From Kribbella caucasensis (GTDB lineage: Bacteria > Actinomycetota > Actinomycetes > Propionibacteriales > Kribbellaceae), in assembly GCF_004361855.1 (NCBI RefSeq), contig NZ_SNWQ01000019.1:62001-126000 (forward strand): DNA of 64,000 bases, given 5' to 3'. Under the pieces are notes generated by a model, which ran no database searches, was not told the DNA's origin, and saw nothing but the letters and a program-made list of their open reading frames with translations. Position 1 is the stretch's first letter, and every line of letters starts with the position of its first letter. Positions 33,296 to 42,914 of this stretch are shown here, in pieces. Position numbers and translations under genes: made by a program.

Positions 33296-34630
33296 ATGGC
33301 GAAGGGCAAGCGTCGCGCCACCGGCGGCGGCTGGCGTCAGGTGGCGCCACTGGTTCCGCTGGCGCTGTTCGCGAGCGCGTTCACCGTCAGTGCGACCGAC
33401 GATCCGGCCGTCGCCACGGCGGCGCTGGACCGCGGTCTGAGTGGAGGCAACCCGGTCGTCGTGCCGAAGCAGCCGATCGAGGACCCGGCGAACATCCCGG
33501 TGCCCGGTGTGGTCGGCAACGGCGTGGACGTCGGCGAGCAGCCGACCCAGGTGGTGTCCGGGCTGTCCCGCAACGGCATCCCGACCCTGGCGCTGAAGGC
33601 GTACTCGCGGGCCCAGCAGGTGATGGCTCAGGTCGACCCGGGCTGCCGGTTGCCGTGGACCCTGGTGGCCGCGATCGGCCGGGTGGAGTCGAACCACGGC
33701 CGCTTCGGTGGCAACGGCCTGAACGCGAACGGTGTCGCCGTCCCGGGTATCTACGGCCCGCGGCTCGACGGCGCCAGTACGGCGCGGATCACCGACACCG
33801 ACGCGGGCAAGTTCGACGGTGACGGAGCGTTCGACCGGGCGGTCGGGCCGATGCAGTTCATCCCCGGCACCTGGCGCTCGATGGGTGTCGACGGTGACGG
33901 CGACGGCGTCCGGAACCCGCAGGACATCGACGACGCGGCCATGTCGACGGCCGTCTACCTCTGCTCGGGCAGCACCGACCTTTCCCAGGCCGGCGATCTG
34001 AACCAGGCCCTGCTGCGCTACAACCACTCCCAGGAGTACGTCGACCTGGTGATCAGCATCGCCAAGGCGTACGCGGGCGGCAGCTGGATCGCGGTCGGCA
34101 ACGGGACCGAGGAGGACGGCCAGGGCATCATCCGGGCCGACGGCAAGATCGACGACCCGACCATCGACGCACCCGCTGAAAAGGACCTGCCGATCTACCC
34201 GCCTGGCGAGACGAAGCCGACGCCCACGCAGCAACGGACCATCCCGCCGAACCAGCCCACGCAGAAGCCGACCAGCAAGCCGACGACGACCAAGCCGGGC
34301 ACAACGAAGCCGACGACGGAGAAGCCGACTACCAAGCCGTCGACACCGCCGCCCACCAGCACGCCGGCCGGAGTCGCCAAGCTGACCACCGCCGCGGGTG
34401 TCATCGTCGGGACGGTCGGCAGCACCCTGGCCGACCTGACCAAGGCGACGCAGTACTGCCAGTCCGAACTGGCGAAGGTCACCATCACCAACCCGACCCA
34501 GGACCAGTTGCAGAAATGCGTGACCGCCTTCCAGACCGGTGGTACGGCCGCGGTCGATCAGGTGATCCGCAACCTGCTCTCGGTGCTGGGCCTGCTCGGC
34601 GTTCTCGGCGGTGGCATTCTCGGGAACTGA
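33296..34630 (+). CDS. secreted lytic transglycosylase
   Basis: Peptidoglycan-cleaving enzyme, 444 residues. Basic N-terminus plus hydrophobic segment (about 14-34) forms the export signal. The catalytic domain (about 100-275) has the Glu at E131 in AIGRVESNHGRF, then AVGPMQFIPGTW and LLRYNHSQEYVD, resembling the MltB/SLT-type domains of actinobacteria. A long Pro/Thr/Lys linker (about 290-360) probably spans the wall, followed by a small Cys-containing C-terminal domain (CQSELAKVTITNPTQDQLQKC). ATG is preceded by GGAGGGGATC. Confidence 0.9.
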   Translation: MAKGKRRATGGGWRQVAPLVPLALFASAFTVSATDDPAVATAALDRGLSGGNPVVVPKQPIEDPANIPVPGVVGNGVDVGEQPTQVVSGLSRNGIPTLALKAYSRAQQVMAQVDPGCRLPWTLVAAIGRVESNHGRFGGNGLNANGVAVPGIYGPRLDGASTARITDTDAGKFDGDGAFDRAVGPMQFIPGTWRSMGVDGDGDGVRNPQDIDDAAMSTAVYLCSGSTDLSQAGDLNQALLRYNHSQEYVDLVISIAKAYAGGSWIAVGNGTEEDGQGIIRADGKIDDPTIDAPAEKDLPIYPPGETKPTPTQQRTIPPNQPTQKPTSKPTTTKPGTTKPTTEKPTTKPSTPPPTSTPAGVAKLTTAAGVIVGTVGSTLADLTKATQYCQSELAKVTITNPTQDQLQKCVTAFQTGGTAAVDQVIRNLLSVLGLLGVLGGGILGN

Positions 34631-34679
34631 CCCACCCAGACCGGCGCGCCTGCCCCCACCCCTCCCTTGGTGCGCCGCC

Positions 34680-34726
34680 GGCGACGCCACGGAGCTACTC
34701 CCCCCGGCTTCGTGGCGTCGCCCTTT
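34680..34726. terminator. Terminator between lytic transglycosylase and S8 protease
   Basis: Perfect 12-bp arms GGCGACGCCACG (34680-34691) and CGTGGCGTCGCC (34711-34722), 19-base loop, followed on the plus strand by CTTTT. Lies between the two convergent stop codons (34630 and 34731). Confidence 0.82.
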
Positions 34727-34730
34727 TAGG

Positions 34731-37700
34731 TCACCAGGGCTTCTCGATCGTCTGGCTGATCCGGTTGCCGTTGATCACATCGGTCGCGGTCACTCGCAAA
34801 CTGACCGACTGCGCCCCACCCGGGATCCACGCGGTCGCCCTGCCACCGACCGAGAGGACCGGGAGCCGCTGCCACGTCTTGCCGTCGTAGCTGAGCTCAG
34901 CCGTCGTCCGGAAGAAGCCGGTACCCCGAACCCCCGGCTGGTATCCGGGCGTCAGCTCCAGCCGATTCCCGTCGAGCCGATAGTCCACCTGGACCAACGG
35001 CAGGACCGCCCGCGACTTCGTCGTACCGGAGCGGAAACGCCACTCGGTATGGGTCGCGGTCGAGGTCTTGGCCCAGGTGTCCTCGGACCGCTGGACGTCG
35101 AGGGTGAGGTCGTACCACGCCGTTCCGGCCGGTACCGGGAACTGCGCGACCGACCAGTCCTTGCGGCCGAGTTCCTTGCCGTTGCTCGACAGCTTGAGGT
35201 CGGTCCGGTCGCCGCGGTTGTCGGCCCAGCCGTAGACGGTCCGATCACCGTTCACGTACTGCGGGATCGCCACGCGGATCGCGTTCTCGAACCGGGCGAC
35301 CGGCAACCCGTCGGCCTCGCCGCCAGTGAGCTCGGGGATCGCCGGACGTGCGATCGAGGCCCACCAGTCCCGGGTGGTCAGCTCGTTCGGGCGGTAGGTC
35401 CGGCCCAGGCTGTACTCGAACCCGGACTCGTTCCACTCCCCCGCGGCAGTCCGCTCGCTCCAGTTGATCCCGGAGACGTCACTGGCGAGGTAGTCCGTCC
35501 GGGTGACCGGCCCAGCGACGAGGCGGGTCGCGCTGAGACCGGTCTGCAGACCCGGCAGACGGGCAATGCGCTGATCGACGTGCAGGCGCCACCCGTCGTT
35601 GCGGTGGTAGTTCGTCGTCACCACCGCGGGCCGCATTCGGGCGAAGTCGTAGGTGAGCGGTCCACGGACCTGCTCCGGACCGGCCGCGAGATCGTAGTGA
35701 TAGGCGCTGTCCAGCAGTCCGGTCAGCTGGAGCGTCACGGGCCGCTGGCTCAACAACTGCACGAGCTTCGCGCCCTCGGCCGCCCGGAGCAGGTAGACCG
35801 GGATGCCGAGTTCCGCGCCGTCGCTCCAGAAGCCCGGTTGCTCGTTGTAGAGAAACACCACCTTGGCACCGGCGTCCTTGGCCGCCTGGATCTGGGTCTG
35901 CGTCTGGTCGTAGTCCCGCCAGCGGATCAGCGCGACCTTGTCCTTGGCGTTCTCCAGTTCCACCGGCGTACCGTCGCCCGCGTTGACGAGCTCGACCTTC
36001 TCGTTGCCGACGTATGTCGTGTCGAACGTGGCGGCGGCCGGAGTCGGCAGCCGGAACCCGCCCGCGCCGGTGACGTCGACGGTCAGCTTCGGCTGGGCGA
36101 GATCCCAGCGCTGGACCACCTGGAAGGTCCCGGCCGGCACCTTGCCGAAGTCCTGCACGTAGATGCCATCGGCAACGTTGTCGCCGAACCCGAATCCGGA
36201 CACGGCCTGCCGGTCACCGACCTTGCGGTGCCAGGCGATGCCGACGCTTTCCAGATCGGCCGGCCGCGGCGTCTTCACCGTCACCTTGTTCGCCTTGCGG
36301 GCGTCGAAGGTGAACGTCCGGTCGCCGCTGATCCACTCATCGGGATCACCCAGCAACGCCACCGACTTGGTCCAGCCCGCCTCGTCCGGACCCATCACGT
36401 ACGCCATCACGCTGTACCGGCCGGTCGGCACCTCGAGCGTCCGGCTGCCGGTCTCGTCGAAGATGATCCCGTTCACCTCACCGGTGTCCTGGTTCCACAG
36501 CTGCACTCCGCTGTTGGCCATCGGACTCCCCGCGGCCGGCTTCCCGTCCCGGTCGATCGCCTTCACCGTCACCTGGTTCAGCCGCCCGCCCGCCGCGAAC
36601 CCGACCCCGGTCCGGTACGACGAACCGCTGCCGCGCGCGACCAGTTCCCCGAAGTACTTGGCTGATTGGGTCTTGGCCAGATCGATCCGCACCGACGCCG
36701 TCGCCGTCCCGCCGGGCGGAATCGTCAGCTTCACCGGGCTCACCGTCAACGCGGGCTTCACGCCGCCGGGTGAGGTCGCCCGGATGGTGAGGTCGAGGTG
36801 CTGGGTGGTCCGCGAGTTGTTGCGGTAGGCAACCGTACGGACGACCGGCTGAGGCGGTGTGGCTCCCGACCAAGAGAGGTCGCCGAAGTACAGGTTCGCG
36901 GTGTCAGCGAGGATCTTCGGGTCGAGCGCCTTCGCGAGGTCGATCCGGCCGAGGCCCTCCTGCGCCGCGGTGGCGGTGCTGTCCACGGCCGTCGACGCGA
37001 GCGCCGCCTTCAGTTGCTGGCCGGACCAGTCGGGGTGGCGCTGCGCCAGAATCGCCGCCGCGCCGGCCACGTGCGGCGTCGCCATCGAGGTGCCGCTCAT
37101 CGTTGTGTAGTACTCGTCGAGCTGGTGACCCTCGGTGCTCCCGGCTGCCCGGGCCGCCGCGATCTCCACGCCTGGCGCCGTCACCTCGGGCTTCATCGCG
37201 CCGTCGCCGACCCGCGGGCCGCGACTGGAGAACCACGCGAGCTTGTCATCGCGGTCGACCGCGCCAACGGTCAACGCGCTGGCCGCTGCACCTGGCGAAC
37301 CGACCGTCTCCTCGGCGCCGGAGTTGCCCGCGGCGATGACGAAGAGGGCGCCGCTGGACTTGGAGAGCCGGTCGACCGCCTCGCTCATCGGGTCAGTACC
37401 GTCCGACGGCCAGCCGCCGAGGCTCATGCTGACCACTTTGGCGCCCTGCTGGACGGCCCACTCCATCCCCGCGATCGCCTCGGAATCCGATCCGCCGCCG
37501 GTGTTGTCGAGCACCTTGCCGATCAGCAGCTCCGCCCCCGGCGCAACCCCTTTGCGCTTGCCGCCGGACGCCGTACCGAGGCCGGCGACCGTCGAGGCGG
37601 TGTGGGTGCCGTGTCCGTGCAGGTCCTGGACGTCCTGGTCGGGGATGAAGCTCTCGGCCGCGACCACTTGCTGCTTGAGGTCCGGGTGGTTCGCGTCGTA

Positions 37701-38375
37701 CCCGGTGTCGAGGACGGCCACCTTGACGCCCTTGCCGTCGTACCCGGCCTGCCAGACGGTGGGGGCAGCGATCTGTTTCGTCGACCGGTCGAGGGTGGCG
37801 TGGGTGCGGCCGTCGAGCCAGATCTTGCTCGCGCCCGTACTCCGGAGGCTCGGGCCGCTGTCGATGGAGTCCCAGAACTTCTTCGCCTGCGACTTGTCGA
37901 CGGCGATCGCGGTGGTACCGACGCTGGCGAGGGTACGGCGGGTGGTCGCGGCGGAAGGGGTCCGCGGGGCCGACGTACCGGTGCTCGTGAGGAGCAGCGG
38001 CAGCCTGGCGGTGTGGGCGTCGTCGTAGCCCTGGGCGACTAGATCGGTCAGGTTGAAGAGGCGGCGATCGAGACGGCCCTGCGTGAACATCCCGTACGCC
38101 GCGGTCGGGACGACAGTCAGCTCGCCGTCGAAGTCACCTAGGTAGTAGCTGCCGCCGTCCACCAGCCGGGCGGAGCGGGTGCCGTCGGCACCGGTGGTGA
38201 GCTCGGCGACGTCGCCGGTGATCAGGGTGATCCTGGTTGTCTGGCCGAGACCGGCGGTACCGGGTAGGGACCCGGCACCACCGGCGGTCTGAGCGGTCGC
38301 GGCTGTGCTTGCAGTCAGCAGGATGCCGACCGTCACCGTACAGAGCATGCTGGTCGCGAGCCGTGACGTTCGCAT
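34731..38375 (-). CDS. secreted S8 (subtilisin-like) serine protease
   Basis: Large exported protease, 1214 residues. Signal peptide 1-29 ends near ATAQ. Subtilase catalytic triad: D222 (AVLDTGYD), H255 (HGHGTHTAS) and S430 (SGTSMATPHVAG), with the oxyanion Asn in AAGNSGA (N351). An inhibitor-like propeptide precedes the catalytic domain. Downstream are beta-rich regions and a PA-like segment at about 800-865 (IQAAKDAGAKVVFLYNEQ), C-terminal to the catalytic core rather than inserted in it. No cell-wall anchor is visible. Probably a scavenging protease. Confidence 0.92.
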   Translation of the reverse strand: MRTSRLATSMLCTVTVGILLTASTAATAQTAGGAGSLPGTAGLGQTTRITLITGDVAELTTGADGTRSARLVDGGSYYLGDFDGELTVVPTAAYGMFTQGRLDRRLFNLTDLVAQGYDDAHTARLPLLLTSTGTSAPRTPSAATTRRTLASVGTTAIAVDKSQAKKFWDSIDSGPSLRSTGASKIWLDGRTHATLDRSTKQIAAPTVWQAGYDGKGVKVAVLDTGYDANHPDLKQQVVAAESFIPDQDVQDLHGHGTHTASTVAGLGTASGGKRKGVAPGAELLIGKVLDNTGGGSDSEAIAGMEWAVQQGAKVVSMSLGGWPSDGTDPMSEAVDRLSKSSGALFVIAAGNSGAEETVGSPGAAASALTVGAVDRDDKLAWFSSRGPRVGDGAMKPEVTAPGVEIAAARAAGSTEGHQLDEYYTTMSGTSMATPHVAGAAAILAQRHPDWSGQQLKAALASTAVDSTATAAQEGLGRIDLAKALDPKILADTANLYFGDLSWSGATPPQPVVRTVAYRNNSRTTQHLDLTIRATSPGGVKPALTVSPVKLTIPPGGTATASVRIDLAKTQSAKYFGELVARGSGSSYRTGVGFAAGGRLNQVTVKAIDRDGKPAAGSPMANSGVQLWNQDTGEVNGIIFDETGSRTLEVPTGRYSVMAYVMGPDEAGWTKSVALLGDPDEWISGDRTFTFDARKANKVTVKTPRPADLESVGIAWHRKVGDRQAVSGFGFGDNVADGIYVQDFGKVPAGTFQVVQRWDLAQPKLTVDVTGAGGFRLPTPAAATFDTTYVGNEKVELVNAGDGTPVELENAKDKVALIRWRDYDQTQTQIQAAKDAGAKVVFLYNEQPGFWSDGAELGIPVYLLRAAEGAKLVQLLSQRPVTLQLTGLLDSAYHYDLAAGPEQVRGPLTYDFARMRPAVVTTNYHRNDGWRLHVDQRIARLPGLQTGLSATRLVAGPVTRTDYLASDVSGINWSERTAAGEWNESGFEYSLGRTYRPNELTTRDWWASIARPAIPELTGGEADGLPVARFENAIRVAIPQYVNGDRTVYGWADNRGDRTDLKLSSNGKELGRKDWSVAQFPVPAGTAWYDLTLDVQRSEDTWAKTSTATHTEWRFRSGTTKSRAVLPLVQVDYRLDGNRLELTPGYQPGVRGTGFFRTTAELSYDGKTWQRLPVLSVGGRATAWIPGGAQSVSLRVTATDVINGNRISQTIEKPW

Positions 38376-38498
38376 CCCCTGGATCTCCTTCCGAGACCCC
38401 AGCGGGCGCGAAGCCTCGGAACCGACCCTGACAGTTGCCCTCAGCCACAGTCCATGGATCCGCCTGACCTATCCCCGCCATGACCGGTTCCAGCCAGG

Positions 38499-39458
38499 CT
38501 AGAACCGCTTGGCGACCTCTTCGACGCGGTTGACCAGATCGAGGTCGTAGGCGACGCCAGGTACATAGAAGTTGACGTAGTCGGCGCCGGCCTCGAGCGC
38601 GGCCTCGACCTTGTCCGCGATCTCGTCCTCGGTGCCGATCAGGTTGTCCCGGTCGAACCGCTCCCGGTTCATCGGGCCGAGCGCCTTCTCGGTCGCCTTC
38701 TGCGGGTCGTCACCCTTGTCGATCGGGAACACGTTGAAGTTGGTCGACTTGATGATCTCGTCGTAGTCGCGGCCGAGTTTGTCGCAGTGCCCCTTGAGGA
38801 TCGCGGTCTTCTCCTTGATCACCTCGGGGTTGCCGCCGCCGATGTTCGCCGCGTCGCCGTACTGCGCGACCAGCTTCAGCGTCACCTGCGGACCGCCGCC
38901 GCCGATCCAGAAGCTCGGGTGCGGCTTGCGGACGCCCTTGGGCTCGTTGATCGGCTTGTCGATCGAGTAGTACTTGCCGTCGTAGACCGGCTTGTCCTCG
39001 GTCCACATCTTGTAGATGATCTCGGTGGCCTCGCGGAAGGCGGCCATCCGGGGCTTCACCTCGGTCCAGTCGTAGCCGTACGCCTTCCACTCGTGCTCGT
39101 ACCAGCCGGCCCCGATCCCGGCGTACAGGCGGCCGTGGCTGGCGACGTCCACGGTGGACGCGATCTTGGCGTACAGCGCGGGGTTGCGGTATCCGTTGCA
39201 GCCGACCATCTGGCCGATGTTCACCCGCTTGGTGTCCCGGGCCAGCGCCGCCGTCGCCGACCAGCACTCGAACGTGGTGTTGTCACTCGGCTCCGGCACC
39301 GTGTGGAAGTGGTCGAACAGCCAGATCGAGTCCCACGATCCCTCGTCCGCCCGCTTCGCGACCGCCGTCATCGCCTCCCACTGCTCCACCGGGTCCGCGA
39401 TCCCGGCCAGATCCATCTTCCAACCCTGCGGCACAAAAATCCCGAAACGTGTGGTCAT
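38499..39458 (-). CDS. LLM-class F420-dependent oxidoreductase
   Basis: Luciferase-like TIM-barrel oxidoreductase, 319 residues. GIFVPQGWKMDLAG at the N-terminus, SIWLFDHFHTV, and ASHGRLYAGIGAGWYEHEW match the F420-dependent subgroup common in Actinobacteria. Substrate unknown. It is divergent from the GH3 glycosidase gene. Confidence 0.87.
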   Translation of the reverse strand: MTTRFGIFVPQGWKMDLAGIADPVEQWEAMTAVAKRADEGSWDSIWLFDHFHTVPEPSDNTTFECWSATAALARDTKRVNIGQMVGCNGYRNPALYAKIASTVDVASHGRLYAGIGAGWYEHEWKAYGYDWTEVKPRMAAFREATEIIYKMWTEDKPVYDGKYYSIDKPINEPKGVRKPHPSFWIGGGGPQVTLKLVAQYGDAANIGGGNPEVIKEKTAILKGHCDKLGRDYDEIIKSTNFNVFPIDKGDDPQKATEKALGPMNRERFDRDNLIGTEDEIADKVEAALEAGADYVNFYVPGVAYDLDLVNRVEEVAKRF

Positions 39459-39553
39459 ACCCCCATCCTTTCCCGCCCCACCTGAACCGGTCCACCGATC
39501 CAGCCACGGGAATCCTTCTCAAACCAACCACCCCCACTTCTCAATCCCCCGTG

Positions 39554-39567
39554 TGAGAGCGCTCTAG
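39554..39567. promoter_or_regulatory. LacI/CebR-type operator upstream of the GH3 gene
   Basis: TGAGAGCGCTCTAG, with a perfect 10-bp core AGAGCGCTCT, close to the TGGGAGCGCTCCCA operator of actinobacterial LacI-family sugar regulators such as CebR. About 98 bp upstream of the GH3 ATG. The adjacent palindrome GTTCCGGAAC (39567-39576) abuts it. Suggests induction by an oligosaccharide. Confidence 0.72.
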
Positions 39568-39664
39568 TTCCGGAACCGGGGAGGTATTGATTTGGGGGTG
39601 GGGAGGGCTGAGAGTCGGGGCCGACGCGGGTGGAGGCGCCTGCGCGGAAGCAGAGGAGTCGCCC

Positions 39665-42600
39665 ATGGTCAGCGGGTCTGGTTTGCGCCTGGTTGGAGGG
39701 GGCCGGCCGAGATGGCGGACTGCGTTGGTCGCGGTGGGCGCCTTGGTCGCCGGCTTGGTGCCGTTGGGGGCCGCGGCGGTCGAGGACGAGCCGCCGCCGA
39801 CCGTGCTCGCGGCGTTCGAGGGGGCCGAGCCGTTCGCGTCGCCGCCCAGTGCGGGGATCTTCGGGTGGGGTAGTGACGCGGACGACCCGCCGACGATGGA
39901 GTTGCAGGCGCGGGACGATGCCCCGAGCGGGGAGAAGGTGTTGCACGGGACGTACAACATCAGTGGGTGGGGTGGGTTCAGCCATGACGTGACGTACGAC
40001 GTGAACCCGGGCGACTGGTCGATCCACAAGGGGATCCGGTTCTGGTGGTACGGACAGAACACGGCGCCGCTGCCACCCGGATCCGGGAAGCGGATCTTCT
40101 TCGAGATCAAGGACGGCGGGGCCAACGCCGAGGCGTCGGAGCTGTGGAACACCAGCTTCACCGACGACTGGCAGGGCTGGCAGCTGGTCGAGATCCCGTT
40201 CACGGATTTCGTCTATCGCGGCGACTACCAGCCGGTCGGTGGGATCGACCAGGTGCTCAATCTGACCCACATGTGGGGCTACGCGTTCACCATGCCGGCC
40301 GGAACCCCTGGTGAGTTCCTGATCGACCAGGTCGAGGTGTACGGCAAGGCCGACCCGGCACTCAAGGCGAGCGTGGTCACCGACGCGGGCGTCTATCCGG
40401 TGAAGGAGGGCGGGACCGCGCAGCTCAAGGTGACCGTCGCGACCACCGGCAGCACACCCTTGGAGGAGCCCGTCACAGTCGACTACCGGACCGGCACCGG
40501 CTCGGCCGGAGCCGACGACTACACGCCGGTGTCAGGCTCGTTCACCTTCGCAGCCGGTACTCCGTCCGGCGCGTCGCAGGCGGTTCAGGTGACGACCCGG
40601 AAGGACCGGACGGCAGAGGTCGCCGAGACGATCCCGGTGGAGTTGACCGTGACCGGGGCCAAGGCGCCGACCACCCAGCCCGTCGTGGTGATCGACGCCC
40701 ACGATCTGCCGTACCTGAACAAGAACCTCCCGGTGAACAAGCGGGTGAAGGATCTGCTCGCGCGGATGACCTTGGCCGAGAAGGCCGGCCAGATGACCCA
40801 GGCGGAGCGGAACGCGTTGCGCTCGCGGGCCGACATCGCGTCGTACGGGCTCGGGTCGTTGCTCTCCGGTGGTGGTTCGGTGCCGACGCCGAACACCCCG
40901 GCCGCGTGGGCGGCGATGATCGACAACTACCAGCTGAACGCGCAGGCGACCCGGCTGCAGATCCCGTTGATCTACGGGGTCGACGCGGTGCACGGGCACA
41001 ACAACGTGATCGGCGCGACGATCCTGCCGCACAACATCGGCATTGGCGCCACTCGTGACCCCGAGCTGTCCCGTCGGACCGGCGAGGTGACCGCGACCGA
41101 GGTCCGTGCGACCGGCATCCCGTGGGACTTCGCGCCCTGCGTGTGCGTCGTCCGCGACGACCGGTGGGGTCGTACCTACGAGGGGTACAGCGAGGACCCC
41201 GCGCTGGTGAAGGCCATGTCGACCGTCATCACGGGAATGCAGGGCAAGGCCGACGGCAGCCAGTTGAAGCAGAACACGAAGGTCCTGGCCACCGCGAAGC
41301 ACTACGTCGGCGACGGCGGTACGCCGTACGGGTCCTCGACGACTGGCGCCTACAAGATCGACCAGGGCATCACCGAGGTCACGCGGCAGCAGTTGGAAGC
41401 GATCCACCTCGATCCGTTCAAGACGTCGGTTGATCTCGGCGTCGGCACGGTGATGCCGTCGTACTCGAGTGTCGACATCATCGGTGACGAGGCCGGCCCC
41501 GTGAAGATGCACGGCAACGCCGAGCTGATCAACGGTGTTCTCAAGCAGCGGATGGGGTTCGACGGGTTCGTCATCTCCGACTGGCAGGCGATCGACCAGC
41601 TGCCGGGCGACTACCCGAGCGACATCCGGACGTCGATCAACGCCGGCCTCGACATGATCATGGTGCCGACGAACTACCAGGGCTTCACCCAGGGCCTGAT
41701 CGACGAGGTCACCGCCGGCCGAGTCCCGCAGAGCCGGATCGACGACGCGGTGAGCCGGATCCTGACCCAGAAGCTCAAGCTCGGCCTCTTCGAGCGCCCG
41801 TACGCCGACACGTCGCGGCTCGCCTCCATCGGCGGCGCGACCCATCGTGCGGTCGGCCGGGAGGCGGCGGCCAAGTCCCAGGTACTGCTCAAGAACGACG
41901 GCAATCTCTTGCCGTTGGCAACCACTTCGAAGGTGTACGTCGCCGGCAGCAACGCAGGTGATCTGGGCAACCAGCTCGGCGGTTGGACGATCAGCTGGCA
42001 AGGCGGTTCCGGCCCGACCACGACCGGTACGACCATCCTGGACGGGATCAAGCAAATCGTGCCGACGGCAACGTTCAGCCAGGACGCGTCGGCGCCGTTG
42101 GACGGCCACGACGTCGGTGTGGTGGTGGTCGGCGAGCGGCCTTACGCCGAAGGGATCGGTGATGTCGGCAACGGGCACGACCTGTTGCTGAGCGATGCCG
42201 ACAAGGCCGCGGCGGACAAGGTGTGCGCGGCGATGAAGTGTGTCGTGCTGATCGTGTCCGGCCGGCCGCAGGTGATCGCGGATCAGCTCGGCGAGATCGA
42301 CGCGTTGGTCGCGTCGTGGTTGCCAGGAAGCGAAGGTGCTGGGGTTGCGGACGTACTGTTCGGCAAGCGGCCGTTCAGCGGCCGGCTTCCCGTGACCTGG
42401 CCGAAGTCGGAGGCGCAGCAGCCGATCAACGTGGGTGATGCGTCCTACGATCCGCAGTACCCGTATGGCTGGGGTCTGACAACGCAGGCGGCGGCTCGGC
42501 AGAAGCTGGCCGAGGCCAAGAAGGAGCTGCTGCGCAAGGGATTCCTCGACCCAAATAGTCTGCTCGCGGCCATCTCAATCGACGCCGCCCTGCGAAAGAC

Positions 42601-42856
42601 GGACTGGTCAGGGCCCCAGGCAACGACCGCGCTGGCCGCCCTGGGCCAAGCCGGGAAGTACCTGGACCGGACCAGGGTCGACTCGTTCGCCGACAGCGAT
42701 GCGGTGGTCGGCGCCGCCCGGTGGATCGCCCAGGACCAGATCGGCCAGGACCTCGACGAGGCGACCTCGAAGCTGACCTCCGACGCGGAACACCTGGCGC
42801 TGAGCGGTGACCTGAGCACCGCGATCGCCAAGCTCACCACAGCTTCCAAACTGTAA
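39665..42856 (+). CDS. secreted multidomain glycoside hydrolase family 3 protein
   Basis: Exported beta-glycosidase, 1063 residues from the ATG at 39665 (after GAGGAG). N-terminal signal about residues 1-40. Residues about 45-225 resemble a CBM11-like beta-sandwich (WYGQNTAPLPPGSGKRIFFE, DDWQGWQLVEIPF); about 235-330 is a Calx-beta-like domain (VDYRTGTGSAGADDYTPVSG). The GH3 N-domain follows, with the nucleophile D639 in GFVISDWQAID, then the GH3 C-domain ending YPYGWGL. The last 110 residues form a helical extension. Likely a beta-glucosidase acting on plant polysaccharide fragments; substrate is inferred. Confidence 0.9.
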   Translation: MVSGSGLRLVGGGRPRWRTALVAVGALVAGLVPLGAAAVEDEPPPTVLAAFEGAEPFASPPSAGIFGWGSDADDPPTMELQARDDAPSGEKVLHGTYNISGWGGFSHDVTYDVNPGDWSIHKGIRFWWYGQNTAPLPPGSGKRIFFEIKDGGANAEASELWNTSFTDDWQGWQLVEIPFTDFVYRGDYQPVGGIDQVLNLTHMWGYAFTMPAGTPGEFLIDQVEVYGKADPALKASVVTDAGVYPVKEGGTAQLKVTVATTGSTPLEEPVTVDYRTGTGSAGADDYTPVSGSFTFAAGTPSGASQAVQVTTRKDRTAEVAETIPVELTVTGAKAPTTQPVVVIDAHDLPYLNKNLPVNKRVKDLLARMTLAEKAGQMTQAERNALRSRADIASYGLGSLLSGGGSVPTPNTPAAWAAMIDNYQLNAQATRLQIPLIYGVDAVHGHNNVIGATILPHNIGIGATRDPELSRRTGEVTATEVRATGIPWDFAPCVCVVRDDRWGRTYEGYSEDPALVKAMSTVITGMQGKADGSQLKQNTKVLATAKHYVGDGGTPYGSSTTGAYKIDQGITEVTRQQLEAIHLDPFKTSVDLGVGTVMPSYSSVDIIGDEAGPVKMHGNAELINGVLKQRMGFDGFVISDWQAIDQLPGDYPSDIRTSINAGLDMIMVPTNYQGFTQGLIDEVTAGRVPQSRIDDAVSRILTQKLKLGLFERPYADTSRLASIGGATHRAVGREAAAKSQVLLKNDGNLLPLATTSKVYVAGSNAGDLGNQLGGWTISWQGGSGPTTTGTTILDGIKQIVPTATFSQDASAPLDGHDVGVVVVGERPYAEGIGDVGNGHDLLLSDADKAAADKVCAAMKCVVLIVSGRPQVIADQLGEIDALVASWLPGSEGAGVADVLFGKRPFSGRLPVTWPKSEAQQPINVGDASYDPQYPYGWGLTTQAAARQKLAEAKKELLRKGFLDPNSLLAAISIDAALRKTDWSGPQATTALAALGQAGKYLDRTRVDSFADSDAVVGAARWIAQDQIGQDLDEATSKLTSDAEHLALSGDLSTAIAKLTTASKL

Positions 42857-42867
42857 GTAACAAAGGC

Positions 42868-42904
42868 GTCGAGGGCCTGGAGTGGCGTTCTCCAGGCCCT
42901 CGAC
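42868..42904. terminator. Bidirectional terminator after GH3 and MMPL genes
   Basis: Perfect 15-bp arms GTCGAGGGCCTGGAG (42868-42882) and its complement (42890-42904), 7-base loop, followed by TTTCTTACTTT on the plus strand. Lies between the convergent GH3 and MMPL genes. Confidence 0.9.
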
Positions 42905-42914
42905 TTTCTTACTT

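Noticed and set aside
40532..42178. Minus-strand open frame opposite the GH3 gene (548 codons)
   Set aside because: Antisense shadow of the GH3 catalytic region; no recognisable domain or ribosome-binding site.
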